Notes under the pieces: model-generated
What the model saw: only the letters and a program-made list of their open reading frames with translations
Databases searched by the model: none
What the model was told of the DNA's origin: nothing
Position numbers and translations under genes: made by a program
From: a bacterium
GTDB lineage: Archaea > JAADDD01
Length of the DNA stretch: 64,000 nt
Direction: 5' to 3'
Assembly: GCA_013154095.1 (NCBI GenBank)
Contig: JAADDD010000004.1
Coordinates: 62,001 to 126,000, forward strand
In this document: positions 16,420 to 25,123 of the stretch, one piece after another
Numbering within the stretch: the stretch's first letter is position 1
Layout: every line of letters starts with the position of its first letter

Positions 16420-18114
16420 CTGCTGCACAAATTCTTTTATTTCTGCTACTAGCTGCACAATTTTCTTGTCTTCTTGCCTAAGTAAATCAATGAATGATTC
16501 TAGCGGCATCTCTTCTGTTTTCTTTTCTCCTTTTTTTCTCACGGAAACGGTCTGCTGCTGCATTTCTTTGTCGCCAACTACCAGAATATATGGCACTTTT
16601 AGGTCTTCGTACTTCCTGACCTTGTAGTTGACGGTCCTTTCTTCTAGGTCTGCTAGCGCATAGTATCCAGCCTCTTCTATTGCCGTGGCTACTGCTCTAG
16701 CATAGCCTGCATGCCTGGAAGCTACAGGAATCACTGCAGCTTGTACAGGTGCAAGCCAGGCAGGCAGCCTGCCTCTGGTAGTCTCGAGCAGCACTGCCAT
16801 GAACCGCTCAATTGAGCCAAGCATCGCGCAATGGATAATTACAGGCAGCTCCTTCTTTCCTGCTTTTGCAGTATAGTATGCACCGAAATTTGCTGGCTGG
16901 AAGAAATCTAGCTGGATTGTGCCTAGCTGCCACCATCTTCCTAGGCTATCCTTGACGTCGAAGTCGATTTTCGGTCCGTAGAATGCGCCTTCTTTTTCCT
17001 TAACGTAGTACTCTACACCAAACATTGTTTTAATTTTCTCGAGTATAGTTTTTAGCGCTGTTTCTGCTTGCTCCCAGAGATCTACAGATCCGATGAAATT
17101 ATCTGGCCGAGTAGATAAATTGATCCTCACTTCTTGAAAGCCGAAGAATTGGTAAAGTTTCATTATGGCGTAAACAAGCTTGAGCACTTCTTGCTCAACT
17201 TGATCTATGCGGGCAAAAACATGGTGGTCGTCCTGTGTCAGTGCCCTCACTCTCAGCAAGCCACGGAGAGCTCCAGGAATCTCGTTCCTGTAGACAGTTG
17301 CGAACTCTGCGTACCTGACTGGCAGCTCCTCGTAGCTGCGCTCCCTTGACTTAAATATTAGAATATGACCCGGACAGTTCATTGGTTTTAAGGTATATTC
17401 TTCGTCGCCTACAGAGAAGATGAACATGTTTTCCTTGTACTTGTCGTAGTGGCCAGAAACTTTGACTACATCAACTTTCCAGAGATGCGGAGTAAAGACT
17501 TCGTCGAAGCCTAGCGCGCGGTTAATTTTTCTGATCAGTTCGATCAATTTGTTCCTTATTCTTGTACCATAAGGGTGGAAAAGTGGCAGTCCTGAACCAA
17601 TGAGCTCTTCCTGGAAGCTAAACAAGTCAAGTTTCTGGCCAATGAATCTGTGGTCTGCTTGCTCTAGCTCTTTTAGTCGCTGCTCGAACAGTCGCACTTC
17701 TTCTTCGCTATTAAATATTCTGAAATATATTCTTGTTCCTCTGCCTTCAGGTAAGTGAACCGCAGAAATGTTATAGACGCGCACAATTTTCGGCTCCGCT
17801 TCTCCTGGTTCTGCTGTTATGGGTAGAATAACCTGGTAAGTGTAACCTGTATCGCCTAGCAAGTACTCGCAAATAATCCTGCAGCCGTGCGCCACGTCTA
17901 CAAAGAACCTGCACTTTCCTGGCTTCAGTTTTTTCAGCAGTTCTTGCAGCTCGGAGAGTGCTGGCTCGCAGCCAAGAAAGTCTATGTAAAATACTCTGTC
18001 TTGCTCGTCGATGCCTTGACGCATGCCTAGCCTGCAGGCAGAACCTCCCCAGCGCTGCAGAACAAGCGCTGCTAGCTGTGCGCAGCTTGCCAGCTCTGCA
18101 GGAGAAAGTTTCAC
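16396..18114 (-). CDS. thrS: Threonyl-tRNA synthetase with degenerate editing domain
   Basis: Class II synthetase with the catalytic-domain motifs and all three zinc ligands in recognisable context (PMNCPGH, TQDDHHVF, IIHCAMLGSIERF), then a C-terminal anticodon-binding domain. The 572-aa chain lacks the TGS domain. Residues 1-140 align to the bacterial-type editing domain, but the first zinc pair HSCAHLL reads ASCAQLA, and the second (C..PH) is not visible, so cis-editing should be lost. It starts at GTG (18114) behind GGTGAGG; the nearby ATG is out of frame and soon hits a stop. Confidence 0.95.
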   Translation of the reverse strand: MKLSPAELASCAQLAALVLQRWGGSACRLGMRQGIDEQDRVFYIDFLGCEPALSELQELLKKLKPGKCRFFVDVAHGCRIICEYLLGDTGYTYQVILPITAEPGEAEPKIVRVYNISAVHLPEGRGTRIYFRIFNSEEEVRLFEQRLKELEQADHRFIGQKLDLFSFQEELIGSGLPLFHPYGTRIRNKLIELIRKINRALGFDEVFTPHLWKVDVVKVSGHYDKYKENMFIFSVGDEEYTLKPMNCPGHILIFKSRERSYEELPVRYAEFATVYRNEIPGALRGLLRVRALTQDDHHVFARIDQVEQEVLKLVYAIMKLYQFFGFQEVRINLSTRPDNFIGSVDLWEQAETALKTILEKIKTMFGVEYYVKEKEGAFYGPKIDFDVKDSLGRWWQLGTIQLDFFQPANFGAYYTAKAGKKELPVIIHCAMLGSIERFMAVLLETTRGRLPAWLAPVQAAVIPVASRHAGYARAVATAIEEAGYYALADLEERTVNYKVRKYEDLKVPYILVVGDKEMQQQTVSVRKKGEKKTEEMPLESFIDLLRQEDKKIVQLVAEIKEFVQQLNNQCNQ

Positions 18115-18151
18115 GTTTCCATTTCCTCACCAAGGTTAAATGGCAAAGCAG

Positions 18152-18162
18152 TAATATATAAA
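18152..18162 (-). promoter_or_regulatory. TATA box of thrS
   Basis: TTTATATATTA on the minus strand. A transcript starting about 26 nt downstream would begin near 18131, at the GGTGAGG site and about 17 nt before the GTG start of thrS. Confidence 0.5.
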
Positions 18163-18166
18163 CTTG

Positions 18167-18216
18167 GTGAAGACACTGAGCTAACCTGAACAGTGATGAG
18201 AGAAGGGCGCTGCGGA
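18167..18216 (+). ncRNA. C/D box guide sRNA candidate between thrS and tyrS
   Basis: A 50-nt core on the plus strand, opposite to both flanking genes: C-like box GTGAAGA (18167-18173), 12-nt guide CACTGAGCTAAC, D' box CTGA (18186-18189), linker ACA, C' box GTGATGA (18193-18199), a 13-nt guide and a weak D box CGGA (18213-18216). Here the inner boxes are consensus and the outer ones degenerate, so the call is weaker. The first guide is complementary to GUUAGCUCAGUG, a sequence typical of tRNA D-arms. The end touches the tyrS stop codon. Confidence 0.6.
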
Positions 18217-19347
18217 TTATCTTGTAATTATTACTTGCCGCATCTCTTCTAGCAGGCTCTTTCCTGGACCCTCGAAGTACTCTCTCACTGGCCTGAGCAG
18301 CTCTGCAACTTTCTCTGCTACGCAGCGCTTCAGGTCTAGCGGATGGAGTTCTCCCTTGCTGTACTTTTCGAGTAAATCTGTAATGCCTGCACAGTGCAGC
18401 GTGCCACCGTAGCGCTCTTCGCGCTCAATTTCTATTAATTCTTCGTCGCGGAAAACGAGTCTTGCTAGCTGGATTACTGGATTATATTCAAGCTGCCTTG
18501 GAGGACAGTAAGCATTCAGTATTTTGCGTTTAAGCTCTTCTTCGCTATCGTGCACAAACGCACAACTTTCTGGCTTCGACTTACTCATTTTCACTTCAAT
18601 CATCTCTTCTTTTGTTTTAGGTACAGCAGAAATAGCAAAAGAGTACAGTAGTTCGTGGTGCAGAGCAACTGGCTTTATGATTTCTTCTTTTAGTTTCAGC
18701 GGCATCACTGTCAGTTTTTTGGCAACTTCTCTAGCAATTACGTGAGCCTTGCGCTGGTCAATGCCTGCATGCGCTAAGTGTACGCCAAGCGCAAAAATGT
18801 CGGTAACCTGCATTGGCACGTAGATGAGCTGTGCTAGATCTACTTTTTCGCCCATTTTTCTGCCCAAAATAGTAATAGAGCGCCTTGCACGCGCGAGACT
18901 AGTGTGTTTAGCTACTTCTATCATCTGTTTCCAGTACTCGTCGTTCGCGTGGTACAGCTCGCTGCCATACACTACTTCTACTGCTTCAGGATCTGCACCA
19001 AAAATAGCAGCACAGCGCTTCAGCGTTTCTGCAAAGTATTTTCCTGCTATTTTGTAGGCTTCCCAGTTTTCTCCTAGTTTTTTGTTTATCCATGAATGCC
19101 AGTCAGCAAGAAATACAGTAGTTTTGAACCCTGCTCGCTGAATGTCTGCTAGTTTGGCTGCGCAAAACAATCCTGTACCAAGATGCACAAATCCAGAAAT
19201 CTCGAAGCCTATGTAATGCTTTAGCTGCTCTCCGCTTTCTAGTAATCTTAGCAGGTCTTGCTCTGTAAGAATTTCTGTAGTGGGATATTTTTTTAGCAGC
19301 GCTAATTTCTGTTCAATGTCCAAGTTCTCACAGCTGAAGACGCACAA
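18217..19347 (-). CDS. tyrS: Tyrosyl-tRNA synthetase
   Basis: Class I synthetase of the archaeal/eukaryotic TyrRS type. The HIGH-equivalent reads HLGTG (about residues 55-59) after GFEISGFV, and KMSKSKP lies near residue 255. The 376-aa length is close to that of other archaeal enzymes, and the QVTDIFALGVHLAHAGIDQRKAH block is the tyrosine pocket. It overlaps the start of the gene upstream on the same strand (19328-20461) by 20 nt. It is separated from thrS by a C/D sRNA candidate on the opposite strand. Confidence 0.96.
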   Translation of the reverse strand: MCVFSCENLDIEQKLALLKKYPTTEILTEQDLLRLLESGEQLKHYIGFEISGFVHLGTGLFCAAKLADIQRAGFKTTVFLADWHSWINKKLGENWEAYKIAGKYFAETLKRCAAIFGADPEAVEVVYGSELYHANDEYWKQMIEVAKHTSLARARRSITILGRKMGEKVDLAQLIYVPMQVTDIFALGVHLAHAGIDQRKAHVIAREVAKKLTVMPLKLKEEIIKPVALHHELLYSFAISAVPKTKEEMIEVKMSKSKPESCAFVHDSEEELKRKILNAYCPPRQLEYNPVIQLARLVFRDEELIEIEREERYGGTLHCAGITDLLEKYSKGELHPLDLKRCVAEKVAELLRPVREYFEGPGKSLLEEMRQVIITR

Positions 19348-20461
19348 AACTGTGCTTGATTACTTGTTTCGAAGGAATGACGACTTCTACTTCTAATAAT
19401 CTTTTTGCTAGTTCAAGCACCAAGAAAAGTGCTGCTGGAGCTGCCAGAAACAGCGCTGCTCGCAGTTTCTCTAGCACGCCAGATTTTACCGTTTCTGCAA
19501 TTTTTCTCCTATTACAATAATTTATTCTAAATATTACATATATTATTATTATATATTTGATAAGCAGACCAGCAGCCAGCAGCTTCAGCAAGTTGGCCGC
19601 AACAGGTTCGGTAATGCCTTCGTGGCCATTGCCTTCTAGCAGCTGCTGGAGACGTTCCCATTTCCTTATCCTCTTTACTTCAATGATAGCTCTGAGCATG
19701 TAATGTTTGCCGTTCTTTTCTAGCAGCGCCAGATCACCAACAGCTTCTATTCTGGCAAAATCTTCTCCGACAGAGCTGAATATTTTAAGCTTGCCAAGGT
19801 CAAAAAGCCTGGCTAACTGTTCTAGCTCTTCTTTTCTCAGTTCTTTTACTATTCTTGGCTCGATGATAATCTTCGAATTATCTGCTTTGCCGAGCAACCT
19901 AAGTACATCAAGTAGAAGAATTGCTAGTGCAAGGTTTAGTGTTATACCATCCTCTAAACATTTTTTGCTCGCAGGATCTTTCAGCAGTTCCTGTAATTCC
20001 TGCAAAAATTGTTCTGCTGCTTGCTTGTCTACATTTTTCAGCTCTAGCCTCTTTTCTACGCATCTATAAATTGCGAAAACTATTCTATCTAGTTCCTTTC
20101 TTACACATCTCCTTTGCTCGTCTTCTAGCAGCACTGTTTCTTTTAGTAAATCTAGTGCATGGAGATTTAGCAGCAGGCGCAAGAACGCAGCCTGCTCTTT
20201 CTTAAAAATATTGCTTGCTAGCTCTAGCTTAGTGACTCTCGCCTGTTTCCATCCTTCTCGTAGCTGTTTTTCTATGCTTGCAGCAAATCTTTCCGCAAAT
20301 TTTCGCTCGAATTCCTCGTCTAGCTTACCTAATCTGTTTGGCCAAGAAATCGCAGGCGCTACTATGTAATATTTCTGCATTGGCTCATTTTCTAGCACTT
20401 CTATTTTAGTGTTCAGCTGGCTGCTCGCGAGCACAATAACGCGCAGCAGCTTGTCTAGCAT
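19328..20461 (-). CDS. Hypothetical protein with C-terminal membrane segments
   Basis: I do not recognise this 377-aa protein. Residues 1-270 are charged and mostly helical, with leucine-rich stretches such as LNLALAILLLDVLRLLG. Near the C-terminus are two hydrophobic segments (about 280-302 and 332-352), the first encoded by a strongly AT-rich block at 19500-19565. That suggests a membrane-attached cytoplasmic protein. It lies between e-MtaB and tyrS on the same strand, overlapping tyrS by 20 nt. No catalytic motif is visible. Confidence 0.55.
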   Translation of the reverse strand: MLDKLLRVIVLASSQLNTKIEVLENEPMQKYYIVAPAISWPNRLGKLDEEFERKFAERFAASIEKQLREGWKQARVTKLELASNIFKKEQAAFLRLLLNLHALDLLKETVLLEDEQRRCVRKELDRIVFAIYRCVEKRLELKNVDKQAAEQFLQELQELLKDPASKKCLEDGITLNLALAILLLDVLRLLGKADNSKIIIEPRIVKELRKEELEQLARLFDLGKLKIFSSVGEDFARIEAVGDLALLEKNGKHYMLRAIIEVKRIRKWERLQQLLEGNGHEGITEPVAANLLKLLAAGLLIKYIIIIYVIFRINYCNRRKIAETVKSGVLEKLRAALFLAAPAALFLVLELAKRLLEVEVVIPSKQVIKHSFVRLQL

Positions 20462-20477
20462 CCAGCAATAATAATAT

Positions 20478-21764
20478 CTAAGAATTTATATAAAGTTGCT
20501 GATGGTCTGCTCCACGTATCACCACTTCTTTTACCTCTCCTGGTGCGAACTTGTCTCCAGTAACTACAATCTTGTAGTAATCGTTCCTGGCATCTGGTTC
20601 TTTGTCTACAAGTATGCGTGTTTTCTTGCCTATCCACTGCTCGTTTCTTTTTCTTGCCAGTTCGTGGACTAGACGAACAAGCTCTCTCGATCTCCGTTTC
20701 ACTAGCCAGCCGGGTAACTGTCTGTACTCTGCTGCCCGTGTCCATGGCCTTGGCTCAAAGCGAGAAACGAACACATTGTCTGGTTCTGCTTCCTTCACCA
20801 GCTCTAGTGTTTGCTGGTAGTCTTCTTCGGTCTCTAACGGATGACCTACAATAATATCAGTAATGACAGTAAAGAATTTGTCAAATTCTCTTACAGCTTT
20901 TACTGCTTCAAGAAATTCTTCTGCCCTATACAGCCTGTTCATTATTTGCAGGAGCCTGTTGCTGCCTGTTTGTACCGGCAAGTGCAAGAAGCGGTAAAGT
21001 CTCTCGTCCTCGAACAGCTCTAACAATTCTTCTTGGAGCAGCATAAATGCTCGCGGATTCATCATGCCGATGCGCAGCTTGAAAAATTTATTGGTCGAGG
21101 ACAGGATTTCCTTGAGCAGCTCTACTAGACTAGAATTTATGTCCAGCCCGTATATTCCTGTATCTTGCGCAGTCAGAAATACCTCTTTTACACCTTCTTT
21201 TTCTACAGCATGTTTTATTCTCTTAGCTATCTTTTCCTTGCTTGCTGACTTTAGCCAGCCTCTTGCAAGCTTTACCACGCAGTAATCGCAGGCTCCAATG
21301 CAACCATCTGCTATTACTACTATTTCTACTAGTGGGTTGAACCTGCATTTAGGCAGCGCCAACTTCTCTTCTGCTGTTACCTCAATGTCAGTAAATACAC
21401 ACTGTCGACCAGAAAGTGCTGCTTCTACGGCTTCAGCTATTCTGTGCAGGCTATAGCAACCAACGAGCGAGATTCCTGGAAACTTTTCTATTAAATATTC
21501 TTTTAGTGCTTGAGGAAAACAGCCAGCAACGATTACCGGTAACCGAGAGTAGAGCTCTCGGATCCTGCGCTCCATCTTTCGCTGGGTAGGACCTTTAACA
21601 ATGCACGTATTAATAATAGCTACGTTTGCTTCTTTGGGAGAACTGACTAGCTGGTAGCCCGCCTGCTCTAGTAGTCCAGCCAGAATTTCTGAGTCGAGCC
21701 TATTGGCAGTGCAGCCGTAGTGCTCTAGGTAAACCTTGATTTGTTCAGCTGGTGGCTTATTCAT
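20478..21764 (-). CDS. tRNA-t6A37 methylthiotransferase (MtaB/CDKAL1-type radical SAM)
   Basis: Adds the methylthio group to t6A at position 37 of tRNAs. The N-terminal MiaB domain has its three cluster cysteines (YGCTANRLDSE, INTCIVKGPTQRK, VAGCFPQ). The radical SAM motif is CIGACDYCVVKLARG near residue 140, and a TRAM domain ends the 428-aa chain. The KGPTQRKM pattern favours the archaeal/eukaryotic t6A branch. The ATG (21764) and an alternative GTG (21767) both lie inside the C' box of a C/D sRNA candidate that extends six codons into the gene. Confidence 0.92.
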   Translation of the reverse strand: MNKPPAEQIKVYLEHYGCTANRLDSEILAGLLEQAGYQLVSSPKEANVAIINTCIVKGPTQRKMERRIRELYSRLPVIVAGCFPQALKEYLIEKFPGISLVGCYSLHRIAEAVEAALSGRQCVFTDIEVTAEEKLALPKCRFNPLVEIVVIADGCIGACDYCVVKLARGWLKSASKEKIAKRIKHAVEKEGVKEVFLTAQDTGIYGLDINSSLVELLKEILSSTNKFFKLRIGMMNPRAFMLLQEELLELFEDERLYRFLHLPVQTGSNRLLQIMNRLYRAEEFLEAVKAVREFDKFFTVITDIIVGHPLETEEDYQQTLELVKEAEPDNVFVSRFEPRPWTRAAEYRQLPGWLVKRRSRELVRLVHELARKRNEQWIGKKTRILVDKEPDARNDYYKIVVTGDKFAPGEVKEVVIRGADHQQLYINS

Positions 21765-21793
21765 CACTGCTCAGCCCAGACCAAACTCATCAT
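21745..21793 (-). ncRNA. C/D box guide sRNA candidate overlapping the e-MtaB start
   Basis: All four boxes are consensus and the geometry is exact: C box ATGATGA (21793-21787), 12-nt guide, D' CTGA (21774-21771), linker GCA, C' GTGATGA (21767-21761), 12-nt guide, D CTGA (21748-21745). It begins 3 nt after the trm1 stop and is on the same strand as both genes. The C' box includes the ATG of the methylthiotransferase gene, and the second guide and D box encode its first residues (NKPPAE). Guide function is established for this RNA class; the targets are unknown. Confidence 0.85.
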
Positions 21794-21796
21794 TAA

Positions 21797-22951
21797 CTAT
21801 TTAATTAATTCTTTAATTAATTCAACAATTACATACTCTGGTGCGTCAGTGCGCACAGAATTCATGCTATAGAGAGGACTTCTAGAAGCAGCGTACCCGT
21901 GCTGCCTAAGCGCTTCTACTAGCTTGTCAAGGGCCAGCGTCTTAGACAGCTTGTACCGCCTGGCAAGCCGTGGAAGCGAGTATGCCCAGGCTGCAGGCTG
22001 CTGTTCCTGGCAGGCTGCTTCTTCTTTTAGCAGCTGCAGGTACTTGAGCACATGGTGTGCATTACTTAAGTAATTAAAATTTTCATTAAATGATGAATTA
22101 ATTACTTCATTAATTAATTTATTAATGAATTCTGCAGAAACTAGCTTGCCTGCCCAGAGAACGCCGTAGCGTTGCTCGCCTGTTTTACCACTGTCAAGAT
22201 CCTTGAGCGGCAAAAAGTGCACCTTTCCTTGCTCAAAGCAGGCAAAGCCAAGATACTGTATGCACTCTTTCTCTAACCTTGTGCTGACTTCTACGTATAC
22301 TCGCACAAAGTGCTTCCAGAAATGGTATCCCAGAGGCTTTATTCCTAGCTCATGCCTAAGCATTTCGCGGGCAACTGCACCTAGCAGTATTCTTAGTCCA
22401 AGCTCTTCTGTCCAGGGCAAGCGCTTGTCGTTAACGGCGCAGTACTTCCTGACGGTTGCTTGCCTGGACTGGCCGAACAGTGCCCCTAGATCTGTTGCGG
22501 TAACCGCGAGCAGGCTCCTGCGTCTATCGAGAGCTAGGCCAGCAAAGTACAAGAAATGGATCGGGGAGCCAAAAGGATCTAGGTCGACAAAGAAAAACTG
22601 TTCTCCTGCTTCTTGCCACTGCAGGCACAGCTGTCTAGCATCTGCCAAAAAGGCTTTTCCTTTAATGCTGTTCAGCTCAATGTTTTTCTCCAAGTACTTG
22701 TAGGCTGCTGGATTCTTCTCGATGAACCAGCACTCCTCTGCGCCGCACTCTAGTACGTAGCGTATTCCTCGCACCCCTGTACCTGCTAGCATGTCCAGAA
22801 TCCGCTTCCCTCTTAGCTCTGGCTGTAAGAACACGACAGAAAAGTCTCTGTTGACAGCCATTGCAGGATTATAGAAAGCCTCAGCCTTGCGAGAAATTTT
22901 TACGCTGTCTGGGAGCAGCAGCCGTGCCTTTCCTTCTTTTATGAGCCGCAT
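21797..22951 (-). CDS. trm1: tRNA (guanine26-N2/N2,N2)-dimethyltransferase Trm1
   Basis: SAM-dependent methyltransferase acting on G26 of tRNA. The 384-aa protein has the Trm1 N-terminal motif FYNPAMAVNRD, SAM-binding LDMLAGTGVRGIRY, FVDLDPFGSP (motif IV region) and TATDLGALFG. The C-terminal part carries a winged-helix-like region. Length is typical for archaea. A run at 22060-22135 is extremely AT-rich with repeated TTAATTA palindromes, within an otherwise GC-balanced gene. L35Ae lies 4 nt upstream on the same strand, with the e-MtaB gene downstream. Confidence 0.95.
   Translation of the reverse strand: MRLIKEGKARLLLPDSVKISRKAEAFYNPAMAVNRDFSVVFLQPELRGKRILDMLAGTGVRGIRYVLECGAEECWFIEKNPAAYKYLEKNIELNSIKGKAFLADARQLCLQWQEAGEQFFFVDLDPFGSPIHFLYFAGLALDRRRSLLAVTATDLGALFGQSRQATVRKYCAVNDKRLPWTEELGLRILLGAVAREMLRHELGIKPLGYHFWKHFVRVYVEVSTRLEKECIQYLGFACFEQGKVHFLPLKDLDSGKTGEQRYGVLWAGKLVSAEFINKLINEVINSSFNENFNYLSNAHHVLKYLQLLKEEAACQEQQPAAWAYSLPRLARRYKLSKTLALDKLVEALRQHGYAASRSPLYSMNSVRTDAPEYVIVELIKELIK
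22060..22135. other. AT-rich block with repeated TTAATTA palindromes inside trm1
   Basis: About 75 nt of nearly pure A/T with several ATTAATTA-type palindromes inside a gene of otherwise moderate GC. It encodes a locally Asn/Phe/Leu/Ile-rich stretch. Similar blocks lie at about 10228-10262, 12180-12240, 19500-19565, 24660-24720, 27300-27345, 33720-33775, 47380-47440 and 57140-57190. Confidence 0.5.
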
Positions 22952-22955
22952 CTGT

Positions 22956-23213
22956 TTACCTTATTTCTACTTTGCTGTAAACTGCCTGACCAGGAAGGTT
23001 TGTCCTGAAAACGGCCAGTACACAGCCTTTATTTCCGTGAGTTTTTACAATCTTTCCGATAATCTTTTTCCCGTTTCCTTCTTTCCAGATTACTTTCTTT
23101 CCGATAAGCCTTGCTGCAATGTTTTTATTGTCTACACCGAATACTTTTAGGATAACTTTATTAGTATACTGGGTATGCTTTCCTCGCTGATACCCTAAAA
23201 CTACGCCTTCCAT
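22956..23213 (-). CDS. rpl35ae: 50S ribosomal protein L35Ae
   Basis: An 85-aa ribosomal protein; the start was placed at the ATG at 23213, which gives the family N-terminus EGVVLGYQRGKHTQY. The conserved elements GKKVIWK, GKIVKTHGNKGCVLAVFRTNLPGQA and the C-terminal VEIR are all present. Not all archaea keep this protein. It is followed by trm1 after 4 nt and is divergent from the DHH gene with only 20 nt between start codons, so the two share an upstream region. Confidence 0.93.
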   Translation of the reverse strand: MEGVVLGYQRGKHTQYTNKVILKVFGVDNKNIAARLIGKKVIWKEGNGKKIIGKIVKTHGNKGCVLAVFRTNLPGQAVYSKVEIR

Positions 23214-23233
23214 TAGTCTCACCAGTGATAATA

Positions 23234-25123
23234 ATGGAGGTCTACAAACTAGGAGCAAGCTGCGATTACAGTGACGTGCAAAAAGGAAAGATATACGTTG
23301 GCAAAGTTTCTAGGATAGAAAAATATGGAGTATTTATAAACCTTAATCCGCACGTACGCGGCCTCATTAAGCGCGACTGGCTGAAAAACAAGCGTGTTAC
23401 AGACTTTAAGATCGGCCAAACAGTCTACGTGCGCGTGCTTGATGTGCGACCAGAGAAAGGAGAGATTGACCTCGAAGAAGTCGAGGTGCGCGAACCAGTA
23501 AAAATAAAAGAGATACAAAAACCTCTAAAACGTACACTTATCAAGGACATTTACACTAATCCTGACTTTGACAAAATATACAAAATTATCGGTATTGTAC
23601 AGAGAATCCAGCAAACTCCTGGCCCTACTGTTTTCTTTGTAACTGATGAATCTGACAGCATACAAGTAGCAGCAATGTCCGAGCTCGGACCAGGATTCAG
23701 GGCTTACCCAGAAATAGTAGAGGGCGATCTAGTAGAAGTAATAGGTAAGCTCAACATCCACGAAAACTGCTTGCAGCTCCTTGCCAGCGAGATGAAAAAG
23801 CTAGACGTGCGTACTTTTTCTGAAATATATAAAGCAATAGAAAGCTATCTTGACGCGCTTTCTGAACCTCCTCCGCTAAAACCCTCAGTAAAGTCTGAAG
23901 TGCTGGAAAAGCTGTGGCCGCAAATAAGAAAGGCTGCAAAGCTAATAAAAAAAGCAATTCTGGAAAACAGGCCAATATTAATCAGGCATCACGGAGACTG
24001 CGACGGCTATGCTGGCGCTCTTGCACTTGAGCGAGCGATCGTTTCGTTGCTCAAGGAAAAGAACCCAGACCCTGAAGCAGAGTGGCACTACTTCAAGCGC
24101 TTTCCTACGCGCGTGCCATACTACCATCCGGAAGATCTGGCAAAAGACATGGACGCTATCCAGGAAGACATTCACCGTTTCGGCCACAAGAAACCCTTGA
24201 TCATCGTGCTCGATAATGGCTCGACGCTGCAGGATGTACCGGTCTACAAGCAGCTGAGAACACTTGGCTTCAACATCATCGTGATCGACCACCATGAGCC
24301 TGACATGAAGGACAAGCAGCGCAGCCACGTCGACGACTACGTGGACGTGCACATTAATCCCTATCTTGTTGGCGGCGACTCGAACATTACCGCAGGAATG
24401 CTCGGCTTTGAGCTGGCAAGGCTAATAAATCCTAGGGTCGAGAAAGAGATCTCTCATCTTCCTGCAATTGCAGGCATTGCAGACAAGTCTGAGGCAGAAG
24501 AGCTTAAGGAGTATCTGAAGTTTGCCAAGGCAAAAGGCTACGACGAAGAGTTCCTGAAAAAGGTAGGAGAAGTAGTAGACTATATAGCATTTAATTTGAA
24601 GTTCAAGCCAGGCAGATATTATATTGATTATTTCTTTGGTCTGCACATAGACAAAGGTAGCTTTGTCAAATTAATTAATCAATTATATTCAATGATAAGA
24701 TCATTATTAGAAAATTATAAGCGCTGGACAAGCAAGTACTTAATAACAAGACGGCTAGACAACGGAATCTTTGTAGTGTTCATTGACGCTGAAAAGTACA
24801 TGTTCAGAAGCGACTACCCTAATCCTGGAAAAGCCTCAAGCATAATAAAAGAATACCTTGAGGAAAAGTACGGCAAGGACACGCCACTCATTCTCGTTGC
24901 TCATGGGCCTGACTTTGCCATTATTCGCGCGACAGAAGCACTCGAGCTTTTCTATAATTTCAATATTAAACAATTAATTAACTATTTAATTAGCAAGTAT
25001 CCTTGGGCACAGGTAAGCGGTGGAGGCCACAAAATTGTCGGCACGCTCAAGTTTCTTGAAGGCTTCCGCGAACAAGTGCTAGCTGAACTAGTAAATTATT
25101 TGTCAAGATTGAAGCGCAAGTAA
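23234..25123 (+). CDS. RecJ-like DHH phosphoesterase with S1 and OB domains
   Basis: A 629-aa protein (ATG at 23234; a GTG at 23225 is possible). Residues 15-80 form an S1 RNA-binding domain (GKIYVGKVSRIEKYGVFINL), 105-200 an OB-fold-like region, then a DHH domain with HHGDCDGYAGALA, VLDNGST and VIDHHEPD, and a DHHA1 end with SGGGHKIVG. All catalytic motifs are intact. Archaeal relatives are single-strand nucleases linked to replication or RNA turnover; the S1 domain favours nucleic acid with RNA character, but the substrate is not decided. Its tail overlaps the DUF192 gene by 28 nt. Confidence 0.9.
   Translation: MEVYKLGASCDYSDVQKGKIYVGKVSRIEKYGVFINLNPHVRGLIKRDWLKNKRVTDFKIGQTVYVRVLDVRPEKGEIDLEEVEVREPVKIKEIQKPLKRTLIKDIYTNPDFDKIYKIIGIVQRIQQTPGPTVFFVTDESDSIQVAAMSELGPGFRAYPEIVEGDLVEVIGKLNIHENCLQLLASEMKKLDVRTFSEIYKAIESYLDALSEPPPLKPSVKSEVLEKLWPQIRKAAKLIKKAILENRPILIRHHGDCDGYAGALALERAIVSLLKEKNPDPEAEWHYFKRFPTRVPYYHPEDLAKDMDAIQEDIHRFGHKKPLIIVLDNGSTLQDVPVYKQLRTLGFNIIVIDHHEPDMKDKQRSHVDDYVDVHINPYLVGGDSNITAGMLGFELARLINPRVEKEISHLPAIAGIADKSEAEELKEYLKFAKAKGYDEEFLKKVGEVVDYIAFNLKFKPGRYYIDYFFGLHIDKGSFVKLINQLYSMIRSLLENYKRWTSKYLITRRLDNGIFVVFIDAEKYMFRSDYPNPGKASSIIKEYLEEKYGKDTPLILVAHGPDFAIIRATEALELFYNFNIKQLINYLISKYPWAQVSGGGHKIVGTLKFLEGFREQVLAELVNYLSRLKRK

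Noticed and set aside
18118..18133. ATG upstream of the thrS GTG start
   Set aside because: It is out of frame with thrS and hits a stop after a few codons in one frame; GTG with GGTGAGG upstream fits the protein.
22090..22096. ATGATGA box-C-like sequence inside trm1
   Set aside because: It lies in an AT-rich block and no CTGA follows at about 12 nt.
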